Shown piece by piece: positions 11,581-25,700 of a stretch of DNA of 64,000 bases (position 1 is its first letter; each line of letters starts with the position of its first letter). The translations under genes were made by a program, and so were the position numbers. Source of the DNA: Rallus limicola (Eukaryota; Chordata; Aves; Gruiformes; Rallidae); assembly GCA_022605955.1 (NCBI GenBank), contig JAKCOZ010000059.1:62001-126000 (forward strand). Direction: 5' to 3'. The notes below the pieces were generated by a model. That model saw only the letters and a list, made by a program, of their open reading frames with translations, did no database searches and was not told the DNA's origin.

Positions 11581-11610
11581 TGGAATCTGAGGAGCTGGAA
11601 TCTGAGGTGC
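11581..11610 (+). repeat. two-copy 15-bp tandem repeat
   Basis: TGGAATCTGAGGAGC is followed at once by TGGAATCTGAGGTGC (14 of 15 identical), with a partial third copy (TGGAGTCTGC) just upstream. A short local duplication. Confidence 0.8.
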
Positions 11611-13894
11611 TGATAGCTAACACAGACTGAGGTGCAACAGTGTAAAAGAAGGATGCTCATCCTTGGATAAAAAAAATAAAGTTGGATTGATTATCTGCTA
11701 ACACTAATCTCCTAAACTTTAATCAGGGTCTAACTTTTTCCGTGATGCTTGTTCCCCTTCTGTCTACTTGGTATTGCACAGAGGATGCCTCTATGGTAGG
11801 AACAGAGTTCCTGTCAACAAGATAAGAATATTAGTATTAAAATCACTATGAAAAATGTTTTAAAAGCAGGAAGGACTCACTTAAAGTCTGTCTGTCAATT
11901 CTGCCTTGTCCTTCAACTTCCTGAGGGGATGCTGTATTAGTTCTTTGCAAATTTTGTTCTCCATTGAAATTAAGGAAGAATAGATCCAGATTGTCCCCAG
12001 TTTGTCTGGGGGATGATTGCTGCTCTTGTTTGGCAATAAACTCCTTTTTTCAGATTAGCAATATGGACTAAATTCTAATTCAAATTACACTTGTACAACT
12101 TGATGTTATAAGAGCTGCATGAGCAAGGCGCTAGCTCAGACGTTTATTTGCTTTGTTGATACCCATGACTTTTTGTAAAAGCAGTTGTTGATGACTGGCA
12201 CGTTAATAGTCTGGAGAGGTTGGTTGACATCCTTTTCAGGAGTTGATAGAGACAGTTTGGGTATGCCAAATTAGTCCTTAGGATACCAGTGTCCAAAATA
12301 ATTGGAAGCCTTTGCTCCAGAGATAATGAGCAGGTCAAGAATTAAATTAAATTTTAAGCCAGAAGCTGGCAGGGTTGTGTACAAAAACTTGTAGTGCAGG
12401 CACATTTGTCTGTAGCTGCTGTGAACTCCGGGCTGCCTGGGGAGGCTGTGACATCTGTATCACTGCAGTGTTCAAAAACAGTTCAGGAAAGCACAAGAGG
12501 ACATCTAAAAAAGAGAACAAGCTTTTACTGTGAGTACGGTGGCACTGATTGTCTTTCATTCCCACATGCAAAACGGTCCCTGAATACACGTGTGGAATGA
12601 GGTCAGAGCTGATCCTTTTCCTCCATTTACTGTTGGCTGCATCAAAATCACTTGGTCATAGGATCACATTTGTGGCTGCTTAGTTTTAGCTTTTGAGTAG
12701 TTGGGCATCTTCCAAGAAATTATCAAAACCTGTGGTTTTCCTGAGTTGTTCTGAAGCAATATAGGCCATGTACTTATTTCTTTTCTTCATCCAAGTTGTT
12801 CTTGCTTCTCAATTTCATCCCTTCATACTTCTTTGTCTTTACTTGCAAACAAAGAACAAAGTGTTTTATTGTTTTTATTTCTCCTTTTTCTTCCCAAGGC
12901 GTACACCTATGTGTTTAGTCCCAGTTAAGACTCCAGCTGAAGTTAAACTTAAGTCAAAATTTTGCACTTCAAACTTGATGCTGAAAAAAATTGCTATTTT
13001 AAACTCCAGCAACCACCTCTAAGCACTGGTCCGTATCTCTTCTCACAAACACTATTTTGAAGTTGAAGTAATGGAGTTTGAGTTCTGGAAAGTAATATAG
13101 ACTTGAGAGGAACTTTAACCTTGACTGTTAAGGGCAAACCTACTCCAGTGATGAGCTACTAGATACAGAAATCATTGATTTACAAAGTACAATTCCAGAG
13201 TGCAAAACCATTACAAATGTATTTATTTTTTTGTCAATACTCAGTTTGCAGCCTGGAGTATTGCATTTGGATGTTGGAAATGTATTTCTCTTCAAGAATC
13301 TGAACTTATTTAATAGCAGTATTTTCTGAATGGCAGTTATGTCCATAAGGTCATTTGTATGAAAAACTCTTATTTTTAAACAAATTAAACAAATGCTATG
13401 AATGAGTGCTGCTGACTGAAAGATGGCTGTAGTCAGCTGCCCTTGGCTGTAGGTAGAACTCTGTTTCTGTTTACTTTTTAAATATGAGGAATGAAACTGA
13501 GGGAGAACACAAGCAGGCCGTCTGAGAAAGATAAAGGACAGTTTGTACATACTGAACCTGTATTATTGACTGGTGAGAATATTTCATGATTGTTTGAGCT
13601 GACTGAAAAGCTAAAACTTGCTTCCTACAAAATTGGCAAGATAAAAAAAAGTAATTTTCCTAACAAGATGGAAATATTTTAAAATAAAAATTTAGAAAAA
13701 AGGCATTGCAGTGTATCACATCTATTTCATTCCTATACCATAGTGCAGGTAAACCCATGTCATTTTTGGTTTTGCCTGTGCAGTCTCTGAATACTCGGAT
13801 GGTATGGATTCCTCGGTTGCCCCTGGCAACCTATTCCAGTAGTACATTATTTTGTTGTGAGAAAGTTTGGGTTTGGTGGGGTTTTGTGGGGTTG

Positions 13895-13912
13895 TGGTGG
13901 TGGTGGTGGTGG
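13895..13912 (+). repeat. (TGG)n microsatellite
   Basis: Six TGG units lie in a longer G/T-rich tract (13860-13920). It generates a glycine/tryptophan-rich false reading frame and has no other visible role. Confidence 0.85.
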
Positions 13913-15739
13913 TTTTGGATTTTCTTTTCCTGATGTCTAATGTGATGCTTCAAAATAAATTGACCATCACCCTAATTGTCAACAAGAAGGGGAGCTAACT
14001 AATCTCTTCCCTTTTCTGCAGCAGCTTTTTACCAGTTATTGTGTCTGCCCACATCTCATTTTCATGAGGTGGGGAACCTGTCTCTGAAAACATTTCCCTC
14101 TCGCTGTATTGTCACATGAGAGGATACTTTAGAAAACAGATGGATAGTCTTCCTGCAGAGTATTCAAGTGATCTTAATTCTGTAGGGCTGCATGAGTGAA
14201 TCGATATCCCTGAGCACCAAGGAGATGATCTTGGGTTTCTAAAGCAATAGCCTTGATGTATAACATGCACTACATGATTTTATGTGGATGCTGAGTCCTT
14301 GAAAACAGATTTTGTAACTTATTTGTAATACTGCAGAGCTTAGTTCAGTTGGAGTTCTCATTGTGAAATGATGTGTCTAAAAAATTCCTGAAAAAAATCC
14401 CCTTGATTCAGTTCTTGTTTAAGGGCACAAGCCTGACATTATTTTACTTCACTTTTCTCTATTTAAATGTGACAAAAATATTTTGGTCATTGTTTCTTTT
14501 AAAAGACTTTTTCAGTCTTAATTCATATATGATTATAGAACCAGAACTCTCAGTATTTACCTGTAACACAGAAAGATGCAAAACTCTAAGGCTGAAAATT
14601 CTTTAACAAAATATTTTCACACTGGAAAATTAAGTCCATTCAGATGCTTGGCTAACAGGAGTTTTTCCCACTTCTTTCCTCCTGCCAGTGGAAATGGGTC
14701 TGTTTTGGTAAAACTTCTGGATCTGTTCACCCAGATGAATGAAAATTCACCTCAGTTGAGTGATAGATAGGTTTTTTGTGGTTAAGACTCTTCTCAGAAA
14801 CCAACTTCAAATTGGTGCCTTAAACTGAGTGACAAAGAGCCTGTCCCTGACACAGAGGACCTGGGAAGTGTGCCATATCAAGTGTTAGTCCAAATTACTA
14901 AATTGTCTTCATTTTAGATTGCCATAGAACCCAAAGAAATTTGAAATTTAAAAAATCCTGAAACCTCCAAGAAGTTTGTAGCTGCTAAGGGACCAGACAA
15001 TTCAATAAATGAGGATTTATATGGGTTCAGTGATAAATCAAATGTCTTTCCTTACAGGACACTTCAGCTTTATTCTTATTAGAGGCTGATATGAGCAACT
15101 GTCTACTGTTTATTCAAAAGCATTAAGTGGGAAGTGTGCTCGTACTTAGGGATGCTCAGACTGGTATTTGGGTAGTGCTAATTGCTTCTGAAACTTGGGG
15201 TAGCTCGAGTTAGATGTTCAGTGTTGAAAAACATACATCTCCTTTACTTTTCGTATAAAAACCCATTTGCAAGACCTTTCTCTAAAATCTTAGTGCTCCC
15301 CCTAAAACATTGTGGAAGCACCTCTCTCAACCCCAGAGTAGCAAGACTGATCTTTCACGTTGAATCTTTTTCAGCTGATACAGTGTGGGAAAAGTTTCAG
15401 AAGGAATTAAAATTGCAATTTATTTTTCTGGTTTGTTTCATTAATGAAACCCGTTTGTTTCAATGAGAGGAATATAGCTACATTTTAGAACAAAATGTTC
15501 AGGGCTGTTAAAGTCTGAGTTATAGGTATGTGCTGTTAGCAAAATATTTACATACTTTTACCCTAGAAAAACTAGTTAGTAATCTGTCATTTGCTTAACT
15601 CCCCAATGGGTAAAGCTTGGGAACTGCAGCTTGCTTCACTGGGCTGGCTTTTGTTGATGGCAGAACTGGGACTTGGTCCCATGCCAGTTCGCTTTTGTCG
15701 GGGAAGGTAGTAACACAGTAGCTATTTTGGGCTCGAGAG

Positions 15740-15960
15740 GTAATGAGAGGTTAAAAAGTGTGAAGGGTTCCAGCTACCTGGCTTTGATAGCCCATGCATC
15801 CCAGAAATTTGATTACATATTAATGGCTGTTTTCTGTGCTATTAATATTGTGAAATGGCCTGTGAGGGAAATGGTCTCAATTAGCTCTTGCATTAACTTT
15901 TTGTCATTAATGTGTGTCAGTATTGATGCTTTTAATTGCATGAGACTTGTGGAGGGCTCA
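15740..15960. promoter_or_regulatory. candidate conserved non-coding element
   Basis: The block is complex and non-repetitive, with several ATTA/TAAT homeodomain cores (ACATATTAATGG, CTATTAATATTG, CTCAATTAGCTC, GTCATTAATGTG). It carries a 97-codon open frame, but the encoded peptide looks like nothing known and the first base triplets are a chance start. The composition resembles developmental enhancers; conservation was not tested. Confidence 0.25.
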
Positions 15961-16049
15961 GACTAATCACACAGGGATGCCTGATTTGACTGAAGTCTAG
16001 CCTCTGAGGTCACAGCAATAAAGAAAAATTTGGTTTCTTGTGTTTTGGG

Positions 16050-16066
16050 TTTTTTTTTTTTTTTTA
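16050..16066 (+). repeat. poly(T) tract
   Basis: A T homopolymer of about 17 follows TTTTGGG. No retrocopy body is recognised on either side. Confidence 0.65.
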
Positions 16067-19000
16067 AATCTGGAAATAGGACACACATTGTAAGGAGATA
16101 TTTTGTTTTTATACCACTAGGAGTGTTTAACAGCTATTATTTCTAAGCAAACCTTTCCTCTAATGATAAAGAAACTATCCATGACTGTTTTCAAATCTTA
16201 GAAAACTTAACTCAGTTTTCTGCTCTTCATTTCTTTTCTATTGACTCTCTTCCAGTGGCTCAGCCTTTTAAAGATTTCCTGCCTTCCTGTTGGATACCCA
16301 ATACATTATGCAACATAGTGACAGAATAGCCTAGTCACCATGACATCATGCTCAGGGACTTGTAATTTTATTATCGGGAAAACTTAAGGGAAATTTTTTG
16401 ATGCCAAACCATTCTATTTTTATCTGCTTAAACAGACCTAGAACTAGAAGTGCAGGACTCAAAGGATCTGCTTAGTGCATGGAATACCATAGAATTGGTT
16501 TCATTAAATCATTAAGGATGTGATTTTTGTAAATTTATTTTTTAACCTTATTGAATAGATTTCTTGAAGTTACAGTGATACAAGGGTTTTGGTTTTAGGG
16601 GAAAGTATCACTTTGGAATTTTTCACCTTTAAATTCTACATAATTTACCCCTAAATCAGTCTGTGTTCCCTTGACGTTTACATTGTAGTTTGCAGTTTCT
16701 TAACATGTTTTTATTCAATAGTTTCTTATGTTTTCTCTTCTCTAGCGAAGTAATACCAGACCAAAGCAATCAACATGGTTAAAAACCTGGGTTGGGCATT
16801 TATAATGCCACTTACTAGTTCATATGCAGTCTGAGCTGGAGGTCATCCACTCATCAGTTAGTCTGATGCTTCTGTTCTGAATTTTGCTTCCACATCAAAG
16901 TGGACATTACCATCTCAGTACATGGATGCTTCAATTTCTGTTTCATCATTTAACTTTTCCTGGTCATCTTCCAAATGCATGACCACTGCTATTTATTTCA
17001 ATTTAACTTCCAAATTTTAACTGGCTTAACTTTCAACAGTTCTATCCTCTATCACAGGAATTTTTAAAATATATTTATTCATGCCTACTTTTTTGACACC
17101 TGGAGTGTGCCACCCTTCTTGTGTCTGAAGCAACTTGCTACTGCTCCACCCAAAAGTGTTTTCTAGTCTGACTGTTCTTTACAAAAGCCAGTCTAAGAAA
17201 AAGCAGGGAAATTTGTTTGCTACAGTGCTGAGATATATCTGGATTATCACAGTTAACTACTTACCTCCCTGGAAAATTACTCTTCCAGAAAAACACAAAT
17301 CCGTGTTATTTTTTGGGTTTTTTTCCCCTCAAGTAACAATACCAAGATTTCCATGTGTATATTTGGTCCTGATGACAGGTTATACTGTCTCAATTTTCTT
17401 CTAGTACCCCTGTTTATAATCATTCCCTGAAGGGATATTACATCAATTGACACTCTTTTATCCATACTGTGGTTTTACCAGCAGAAATGCTACCTCATTC
17501 TTATACAGCTGTTACTCTCACTTCATCTTTTATTTCACAGAGCACGCATTTGTTAACTCTAGAGCTGTTCGGTCCTTCAGAACTTTCCTTCTGCATTTGC
17601 TGCCTTGCTCCCTGTTCTTGCATGTATTATGTCAGGGTCCCCTTGTCCCTTTCAGCAGTAGAGCGCTATGTTCTCACAAGTGTTATTTCAGGCTTTATTG
17701 CTATGCATAACCATGGCTAGGCATAAGTCTTGGTCTGCCTGAAGGGCTTAAGGTTGCACATCTGAAGTTCTTTAATGCCACACGTTAAATCGTACACCTA
17801 TAAGATCTTGCTGCCCTTTTACACATATGTAATTCAGCAGTAATTTTAAGAGGTAGGCATGCAGCATCACCGTTTCATTACTGAAGTAGATTTTGGCTTT
17901 GTCTGGATGATGTGAAATAGTGTTGCTTCATTTTTTAAAAGTATTAATTAAAGAAATAAGGGGTAACTATACCTGTTTTAATAAATCAAGAATCCATGTA
18001 ATGAATTTTAGGAGTATCACTATCAGTTTAGAGAGTCTTCTTACCAAGGACAGCCACTCTTCCTTTACACAGGAAGCGTATGGGTGTGGAAAAAAGGTTT
18101 ATTGATATTTAGAGTTAGAGAATTAGAAAGACAATAGTGAAAAATGCGAGCCATTTTTCTTTTCTTCAAGTTGACTTTTACCAAGCGTCTGAGAAGTTTC
18201 TATTGTTAAAAAAGTTATAACTTAATTGAGAAATGGGTATTTGTTGTAAGTTTTCTTCTTGCAAAAAAACCCCATAAAATGTTTTTAAATCAAGGGAGTA
18301 GTGTTTGCCTAATTTCTTCAGCTGAAACATAGGGCAGAATAAAAGGCTGGGGTTTTTTTTCCTACTGTTCCCATGAACTGAATTAAATTATACCTGTACT
18401 TGTATTTTTTTACATTGATTTATTTTTCTATATTAATGCTTATGTCAAACTAATTTGCTGTCTTTACCCATTGTAAACTCACCAGTTTGTTTCTGAGCTT
18501 GTATGTTAGGAGACAACTTCTTTGCAGGTGCTCCTGAAATATCTTTTAAGAACCATCTAAATAGATCAATACATTTTCTAATAGAGTAATTCACTTTCTT
18601 CTTGCTTTGATTCATGTAATAGTAAATCCTATCGGAAACTTGCAGTTCTTCTGCACCTTGAGACCTATCTTATGTGAAGGACGATGTTCTTGGAGTAGTG
18701 TGGATAATAAGTATGTAGTATAATAATTTTTTAGTCCTCGGTATCTTTGAAATCAGTGGTGGCAAACAAAGTGCTTTTATTTATCAACCTGTAATGAAGT
18801 CAGGCTTTTGCAGTGTTTGTCTTATTTCTGTCAATGTCACTGGCCCAAGGTCCCACCACATTCTGCCACATCCTCAATCCCAAGCAATGGCTTGCTGCTT
18901 AGTTTTGACCGTAGAAGTCATCTTTGGCTTTCCTTTTGTTTCTCAGTTTATTTACAGCTGTCATGATTAGGCTTTATTGGTACCATGCAGAAAGCTATAG

Positions 19001-21222
19001 AAAAGGCCGAGAATGGACTGGGGAACATCAAGGGTAAAAAGCCCTGGAAGTGCATGATGACTGTTCTGTGCTGTGACAGATGAGTGGTGACATTCGTCAG
19101 GGAATTTCATGTGCATTAACTGAAAAACTGTCAAGTTCATAATGGGCTAATTCTTATGGAGTTATGAACCAAAGCAGCATATTCCCTACCAAACAAAACC
19201 TGAAAATTCCTTATGTAATCATGTTTTTGATGGAGTAAGTTTGTGTCAGAATTAGAATATTATGATTTATAAGGAGGGGGGAAATATTTCACTTTTTTTT
19301 TTTACGTGTGAATGTGCCTGAAATCTCACACGAATCTGACTGTGTATCAGAAAGGTGATCAGCACAGAAACTCACAGCTGACCTTGTGAGAATTTGGCAA
19401 AATGGAAAAAGAGAATGGGGGAATTTGGAAGAAAGCTTTTTTTCTCTCTTTCTAATATTTTCTCCTCTTAAATCTGCTATAACAATCAATGACTCTATTA
19501 TGAACAACAGCCAAAATGAATAATACATTATGCAATTAACTGTCTAAACCAAATGCAATGCAGCTATTTCTGCCGTGATTTAGGGAATCCTGTGGACAGG
19601 TTTCATGCTAGACTGCTACATATCCTAGTCAGAAATGGTTTGTAGTATCAGGGATATAATCATACATAATGACAGAAATGGAGAGAGGTGTAAAGAGAGT
19701 GACTGTTTGATTAATAATGACAATTCTGGGTATGCTGTTTCTCAGCCTTGCCCAGTTATGACATTTGGATGTCATTTTTAGTTCTTGTAAATTTGAGCTA
19801 GTAGAAGCAGTAGTATTAAGTCCTTCCAAATTCACAAAGACTGGACCTCTACATCTGTTAGATAAACTATGGCGGTTTCTTTGTTACCTCTCTAATTGAA
19901 CGGTAGGTGAGATTTAAATGCAACTGTACTCCTGTCATGCATATTCGAGTACTAGATAGAAATATTTTTTCCTGACTGCTGAGTGGGTTTGTATCTATTT
20001 TTTTCACTGCAGAAGCTGTAATCTGTATTTTAATAATGAAAGGTTTTAGAAAGAAACAATCTGGGTAATTTGACTAAAAGGGGAAACTCACCAAGTTTTC
20101 TCTGATGGTGTGTGAACTTTGTTACCAGCAGAACTTGAGAACTGAAAATCTATGCATTGGATGTTCTTGACATAATTTTAAAATTAGATCTTTTTGTTAG
20201 TATTTATATAGCTGGTGCAGATAAAACACAGCAAACAAAGAATTCGCTTTCTTCAGGTGTGGTATCTGCCAATTTTAAGTTTGTCTTCTCTTTGTCCTTC
20301 ATATGCTGAGGTGATCATGCAAATATTAGACCAGAAAAATAATCTGGACGTTGTGTGCAGGGCCAAAGTAAATGCTGATCATTTATATAAGCCTAAATAA
20401 CTTAAAAGTTTAACCCAAGCATCTGAGTCAGCTGCTACTTCTGCAACAGCATTTTATTTTCTTTCCAGAATAAGTTACTTCTGACACAGTTCAAGTGGTA
20501 GAAAAAGAGCCATTACCTTCTTGTGAGGAGCTATTTCTTACACCTAAGACATGCAGTGGAGGCAAATGATTCCCATTTCCTCTTACTATTCTGGTCAGGA
20601 GGAAACAATAGCTAAGCCTGACTTGTTTTGGTCCTTCCATCCAGCACTGAGGGCTACTTTCTGAATCCTTTTGGCTGGCCAACCTGGAGTCCTTTTTAGA
20701 AACTGACTTGGCCTTGGATTGAATTCTGTTCTTGCCTTGCAAGAAGGTAATACTTGCAGAATTTACCACCTCTTCCCTACCTTTGTCCCACAACCTGAGT
20801 TTGTCCCCTAATTGCAGTTGTGTCCAAAATACCAGGTATATGAATGAATATAGCTTGTTCTGTGGCAATTAATGTTAGACTTGTAATATCTTTAATTGCA
20901 CACATAATTAAGAAATAATAGCTACTAATTACCAAGAGGCTAACATCAGTTGTCAACAGGTCTTCTAGTTGCAGGAAACGAACAGCAAATACTCAGGAGA
21001 ACTGGTGTATATAAAAAAAAACTACACCCAGGAAACCATTTGATCCAAACCCCTTTTTAGGAGCTACAGACAAAGCATACAGCTACTAAGAAGCCTTTAA
21101 TGTTGCTACCAAAAACGTCTATACCCTGAGCTACTGAAAACATCCCAATTTGTAAGACTGGCTTGGAACAGTGGTAATGGATGTCGGCTGAGATACTCTC
21201 TGAGGACAGTCAGAAAGAGCTA

Positions 21223-21258
21223 CAGCAGCAGTCACTGCTGCAGCAGATGCAGCAGCCT
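21223..21258 (+). repeat. CAG/CTG-rich palindromic tract
   Basis: GCAGCAGT C ACTGCTGC forms a perfect 8-bp-arm palindrome with a one-base centre (21225-21241) and is followed by CAGCAGATGCAGCAG. Interrupted CAG/CTG triplets with hairpin potential; no coding frame of interest covers it. Confidence 0.7.
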
Positions 21259-22733
21259 GCTCTTCTGCTTTGTACTAGCCACACGCCACAGCACTCAACA
21301 TGCCTGTGGGAATAAGGCACCGAGTAGCTGTGACCAGTTGACTTTATTAAGTAAATTTGCTTAATAAAGGAAGTTAATTAAATGTCTTGCATGGTTAATC
21401 TCTTTCAGTGTAGGCTTACTTTTCTTTTCATTACTTTTCTTTAACAGATTGTTTCACTGAATTCCAGAATCAGCCCATCTACATTAAAAATGATTTCACA
21501 GTTTCTGATCAGAAAGTGTTTATCAGGAGAAAGGCCCTGAAATTAGGAAGTGTAAAACAGGAGAGGTTCTGAAGTTTCTCATGAGTTAAGGATCCATGTC
21601 TTTGTCTCAAGTAAATGAATGTAAAATATCCTTTCCAAAGGATGTTTGGATTTTGGGTGTTTTTTCCTTCAAAAAAACACCAAACAAAATAGTATTTGTT
21701 GTTGTTGGGGTTTGGCTTTGGTTGTCGATTTTTTTAAATATCCCAACAAGTTGATCTTTCTCTAGGGTGCAACATAAGCTTTATTTTAAGTGATTTGTTT
21801 TTTTTAATGAGACATGATATTAATGTTACTATTTCAGTATTTGAGAATTTGAAGATACAGCCTTTCTAATGAAAAGCAGGAATATAGGCATATTTTTCAG
21901 TGCAAAAAATACTGCTCTCTGTGAAACCAGGACTTGTACAAATTTTAAATACAAGAAAAGTATACCAATCTCAGTCTTCTCTTACCCCACTTTGCCCTGT
22001 TAATTTCTTGAGCCAAGTCTTTCATGTTTCAAAACATCTAAGAAACTTGTTAGACTGCGGATTTGTGTTCTATTCCCTGATTTTGCAGTTATCTTTGCAA
22101 TTATCTCAAAATTACCTTGTTCACCTGGTTTTTGGCCACTTTTCAGATACATTTGATTTCATTTCTTCTGCAAATGATGTTTAAATAGGAGGAGTTGTGT
22201 TTCCTATGTGAGTATTTCTCAATTAACTGATCTGCAAATTTGGCTGGAAGGTTTTTGTCCTTTATTTCTGCTTAAGTTTTTTTTTTACTGTTTGACCTAG
22301 AGGCTTTAAGAATCCTTGTCCCACTTGCTCGCTTGCTGTTTGCTTCTTGTCAAATACCTGCCTGCTCAATTCCTTTTGAATAATGTCAGCAAATAGAGTT
22401 TTGGTTTGCTCATTTGTCAATTTGATTTTGTTTCAAAATCTGTTTATCATGGAAGAGCCTTTAGTGAAAGATGTTAAGGGTCAGGAACCTTTTTTGTTCA
22501 GTTGGTTGGTTCACAACTATGTATATGTTGCACTTTATCAGCAAAACAGCATAAACCATCTGGATATTAATAAAAATTGACCAAAATTTTGAAAGAAAAT
22601 GTACATTTTCCCACGTGATAAAAAAATACTAGACTTTTCTTGACCCAGTCTTGAAATATAGTTCTGCTTTCTTTTGTATTTTACTAGGGGTGGCTATTTG
22701 CAAGAAATATTGCTGCTGTTGTCTTTGTTGCAG

Positions 22734-22796
22734 ATTTCCAACTACATCAAGACACTTACCCAAAAGAGTTCCCAAGATGTGGCATACATCTTGGGG
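22734..22796 (+). other. candidate internal exon, 63 bp
   Basis: A long pyrimidine tract (TGCTGCTGTTGTCTTTGTTGCAG) is followed by 63 bp and a near-perfect donor (TTGGGG|GTAAGTG). The length is a multiple of three and all three forward frames are open, so the coding frame cannot be decided; examples are ISNYIKTLTQKSSQ... and FQLHQDTYPKEFPR.... None resembles a family I recognise. It is the best splice-bounded segment downstream of the CpG island. It may be a lncRNA exon or an exon of an unrecognised gene. The strength of both signals makes chance less likely, but in 64 kb some chance pairs are expected. Confidence 0.35.
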
Positions 22797-25700
22797 GTAA
22801 GTGCATTAATTCATCCCTTTTATTTATTTTTCTAAGGATTTTGCTGCAGCTAAGGCTACTTCATGAATTATGAAACTTTTTGAGGACAGTAGAAAATATC
22901 TGAATCCTTTCTTTAAATTGAGAGGGCAATTTATATTTAAAGAAAATTACATTTGTTGTTTAGGAGATTAAGCCTTCTACAGGCAGGAATATTAGTTCTC
23001 CCAGTCATGCAGTTCACAACTGACCCTTATTAGCTATCACTATTAGATCAGTTTAACCATGAAAGGTGAAAACCTACTTTTATTAAAGTTGTTGGCAAAG
23101 TTCCCAGTGACCTCAGCAGAGCCAGGATTTAGATACAGGAAGGGCCTCTCAGAATTAAGTTCTTGTTTGGAGACAGAAAAAAAATCACTCCAGTTTCCTC
23201 AAGAAAAGAAAACCTGGAAAATCAATAGATTAATTATTTTGTCACAAACTTCTACTTGTCTCTTTCCTTACCTATGCATGTCTCAGCTGGATGGAAACTT
23301 TGAATCTTTACTTACAGTGTTCTAGGGTTAGTACTGAGTAGGTAGGTCTTCAAAAAATGAAATCCGAAGCCCAACTAGCTGTTCTTGTGGGGAAAAAAAA
23401 ACCCCAAACAAACAAAACTTCCACTGGAAGGCTGGAAACTGCAAGTAAAAATCAATGGATTTTTCAATTCTAATTTGAACATTTTTTGTTGTTGATCTTA
23501 TGGGAGAAGAGAGGAACACAGAACTCCAAAATCTGCAACTCTCAATATAAAATGGCAGAGTTGTTTAACTGTGAGATGTTTGTGAGTGTATAATATTCTA
23601 GATGAAACCCACAGAATATCAGTTTCTCTGTGTCTAATAAACATGGTATATGCAGAATTGAGTTTGCTTGCCCAGCTTCAAGATGAAAATGTGGTTTTAT
23701 CTATATTTCTAAAGTCTTTGTTGAGGTCATTTCACATACTGTAGCAGGAGGAGCTCAGTATTTTCATGAGGTAGGTGAGGAGCAAGATGATAAAGATCTT
23801 ACTCCAGTGAGTTGGCCTGTACCAAATTAATCCAATCTCAGTGTCAAAGTGAGACTGGGGGTGGGGGGAATAAAAAAAGGCAATCACAAGCACAAAGCCT
23901 TTTCTTTTTTTTCATCAGCCCGGAGTAGCCTTTTCTCTGTCATCTTCCCTTATGGACGTGATTCTGGAACGTGTGCTGCACTCCAATCAAATGTTGCTGT
24001 GGAGGCCACTTGGCCTTCTTCTTTTAGTATTCTTGCCCTTCAGCTGCACAGAAACTGAATGCAGATAAAAAAGCCAAACAGTTTGATTCTGTACCAGTTA
24101 TCTGGGCAATGACCAGATGGTAGGCTCTTCAGCTGTTTATCAGGGATCTATGAGTCTATGATACAGTACCAGTAGCAATTTTGGCCAGGCAGGAGTGAAC
24201 TAAGATAATTATGATAATGAAATTTTCAGATTTCTCAATTCTTGAGTACTTGATTTCTCAGTTAATTGATAGGGTTTTTTTAAGGGACCTAGGGGTAGAT
24301 ACAATGACCTAGGAGAGCATTTGGATTTCTGTTTATCTATGAATTCATCGTGCTTCCCTGTTTACTGGCAGAAGCTACTAGGAAAAAAACAGTGGTTCAC
24401 CATTAGCTAGTAAATTTGAAATAATATAGGTAAATGCAGAGTAAACGTGTTTAAAATTCTCATAAGTATGTTTTAATAGAAATATATTTTAAATTACTTT
24501 TAAGCCAAATAATTTATAATTGATATTGCATCAATTCAATACTGTAATAAAATTGTTATAGAACAGAAACCTTATTTGTAACCTTCTTATCAGTAAGTGC
24601 CAAATCTGGGGTATGACTTAAGCTGACCATAAGTCTTCATTTTTTTTAAATTTAAAAAAATAGAAATATTAATGCACCATAAATATAACTGAAAAGCTTC
24701 CTAAAATATTGTAGTAAAATTTCCACCTTGATCTTGGAGCTTTGAGCAATCAGTAGGGTTAAAAAGAGAACTTGTCTAGCAACATGAACATCTATTTCTT
24801 CTTTTGATAGTACTAACCTGTCATCATGTGCAGCTAATGGGAATGCATAGGTGGGAGATTTTTCTTATGGCTTCATAAACAAAGCAAAATGCATCTATAG
24901 TGGTAGGCAAGAAACTCTATATGGCCTTTGTTTTAAAAAGGTTGTGTTGTAATTTTAATGTCACTTAGTAATGCACATCTGTGGTAATTTTTAAAAGTGA
25001 TTTTAAAAATTGTATTCCTCAGAAATAACTCCTGACTGTAGATTGAATGATTCAAATTCATAAATTACAGTAGGCATCCTTTGGATTCACTTGTGCATCA
25101 CTAAAAAACATAGGGTATTCTCAGCTCCTTCCCTTCCCCAGGTATTTTTTATCAAGTGACAACTAGATTTATATGAAGATATTCTATGAGGTAGAGGGGG
25201 TCTGGAAATAGTAACTGGATTCAGATGTGAGTCCAGGTGTGGGAGATGTAGTTAATATGATCCTGTGTGTCAAAGTTAATAGCTCACTGGTGTTATGCTT
25301 GCAAAGGGAGGACATCAGTGAAGTAAGGCTGCTCAAAAGTAGGCTGAATATGGAGGTTCTGTTTCTTAATTAGTACTTCTGTATTTGTACAGTAAAAATC
25401 TTTAACTGACAGGATAGAGGTGGGTTTTTTTCAGACATACTGAAATTCTCTTTAAATCAAGTAATTCCAAAGCAATATATTTTGTTTTGAAGTATAAAAT
25501 TTTGAAGGGGAAAAAAGCAATTAAAAAATTAACCAACCAATGAAAAAAATCCCCACATTGAATATAAGAACTGGAATACTGAATTGGATTGAAAGTTCTC
25601 CTGGCTCAGCATCCTGCCTGTGACAGTGACCTGTGAAGGTAAAAAACATTATGCCTATAGAAAAACCTGCATTTGCTATGTATTCACCAGTTTTGGGAAG

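Larger units (their letters stand above)
10338..22733. other. non-coding DNA, likely intronic or intergenic
   Basis: There are no exons I can support. The long frames (for example the 136-codon minus frame at 13140-13550) lack start context, splice signals and recognisable domains. It holds the (TGG)n tract, poly(T) tracts, the 15-bp tandem repeat, the CAG palindrome and the motif-rich block at 15740. If the plus-strand transcript exists this is its first intron. Confidence 0.5.

Noticed and set aside
13140..13550. 136-codon minus-strand frame
   Set aside because: No acceptor/donor pair, no domain and AT-driven composition; a chance frame.
17265..17340. Minus-strand donor (GGGAG|GTAAGTAG) with a T-rich acceptor upstream
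   Set aside because: The only usable acceptor gives an exon under 20 nt and lies right of the minus-strand gene's first exon, so it cannot belong to it.
20491..20868. 125-codon minus-strand frame
   Set aside because: No recognisable motif or splice context; flanking sequence is ordinary.
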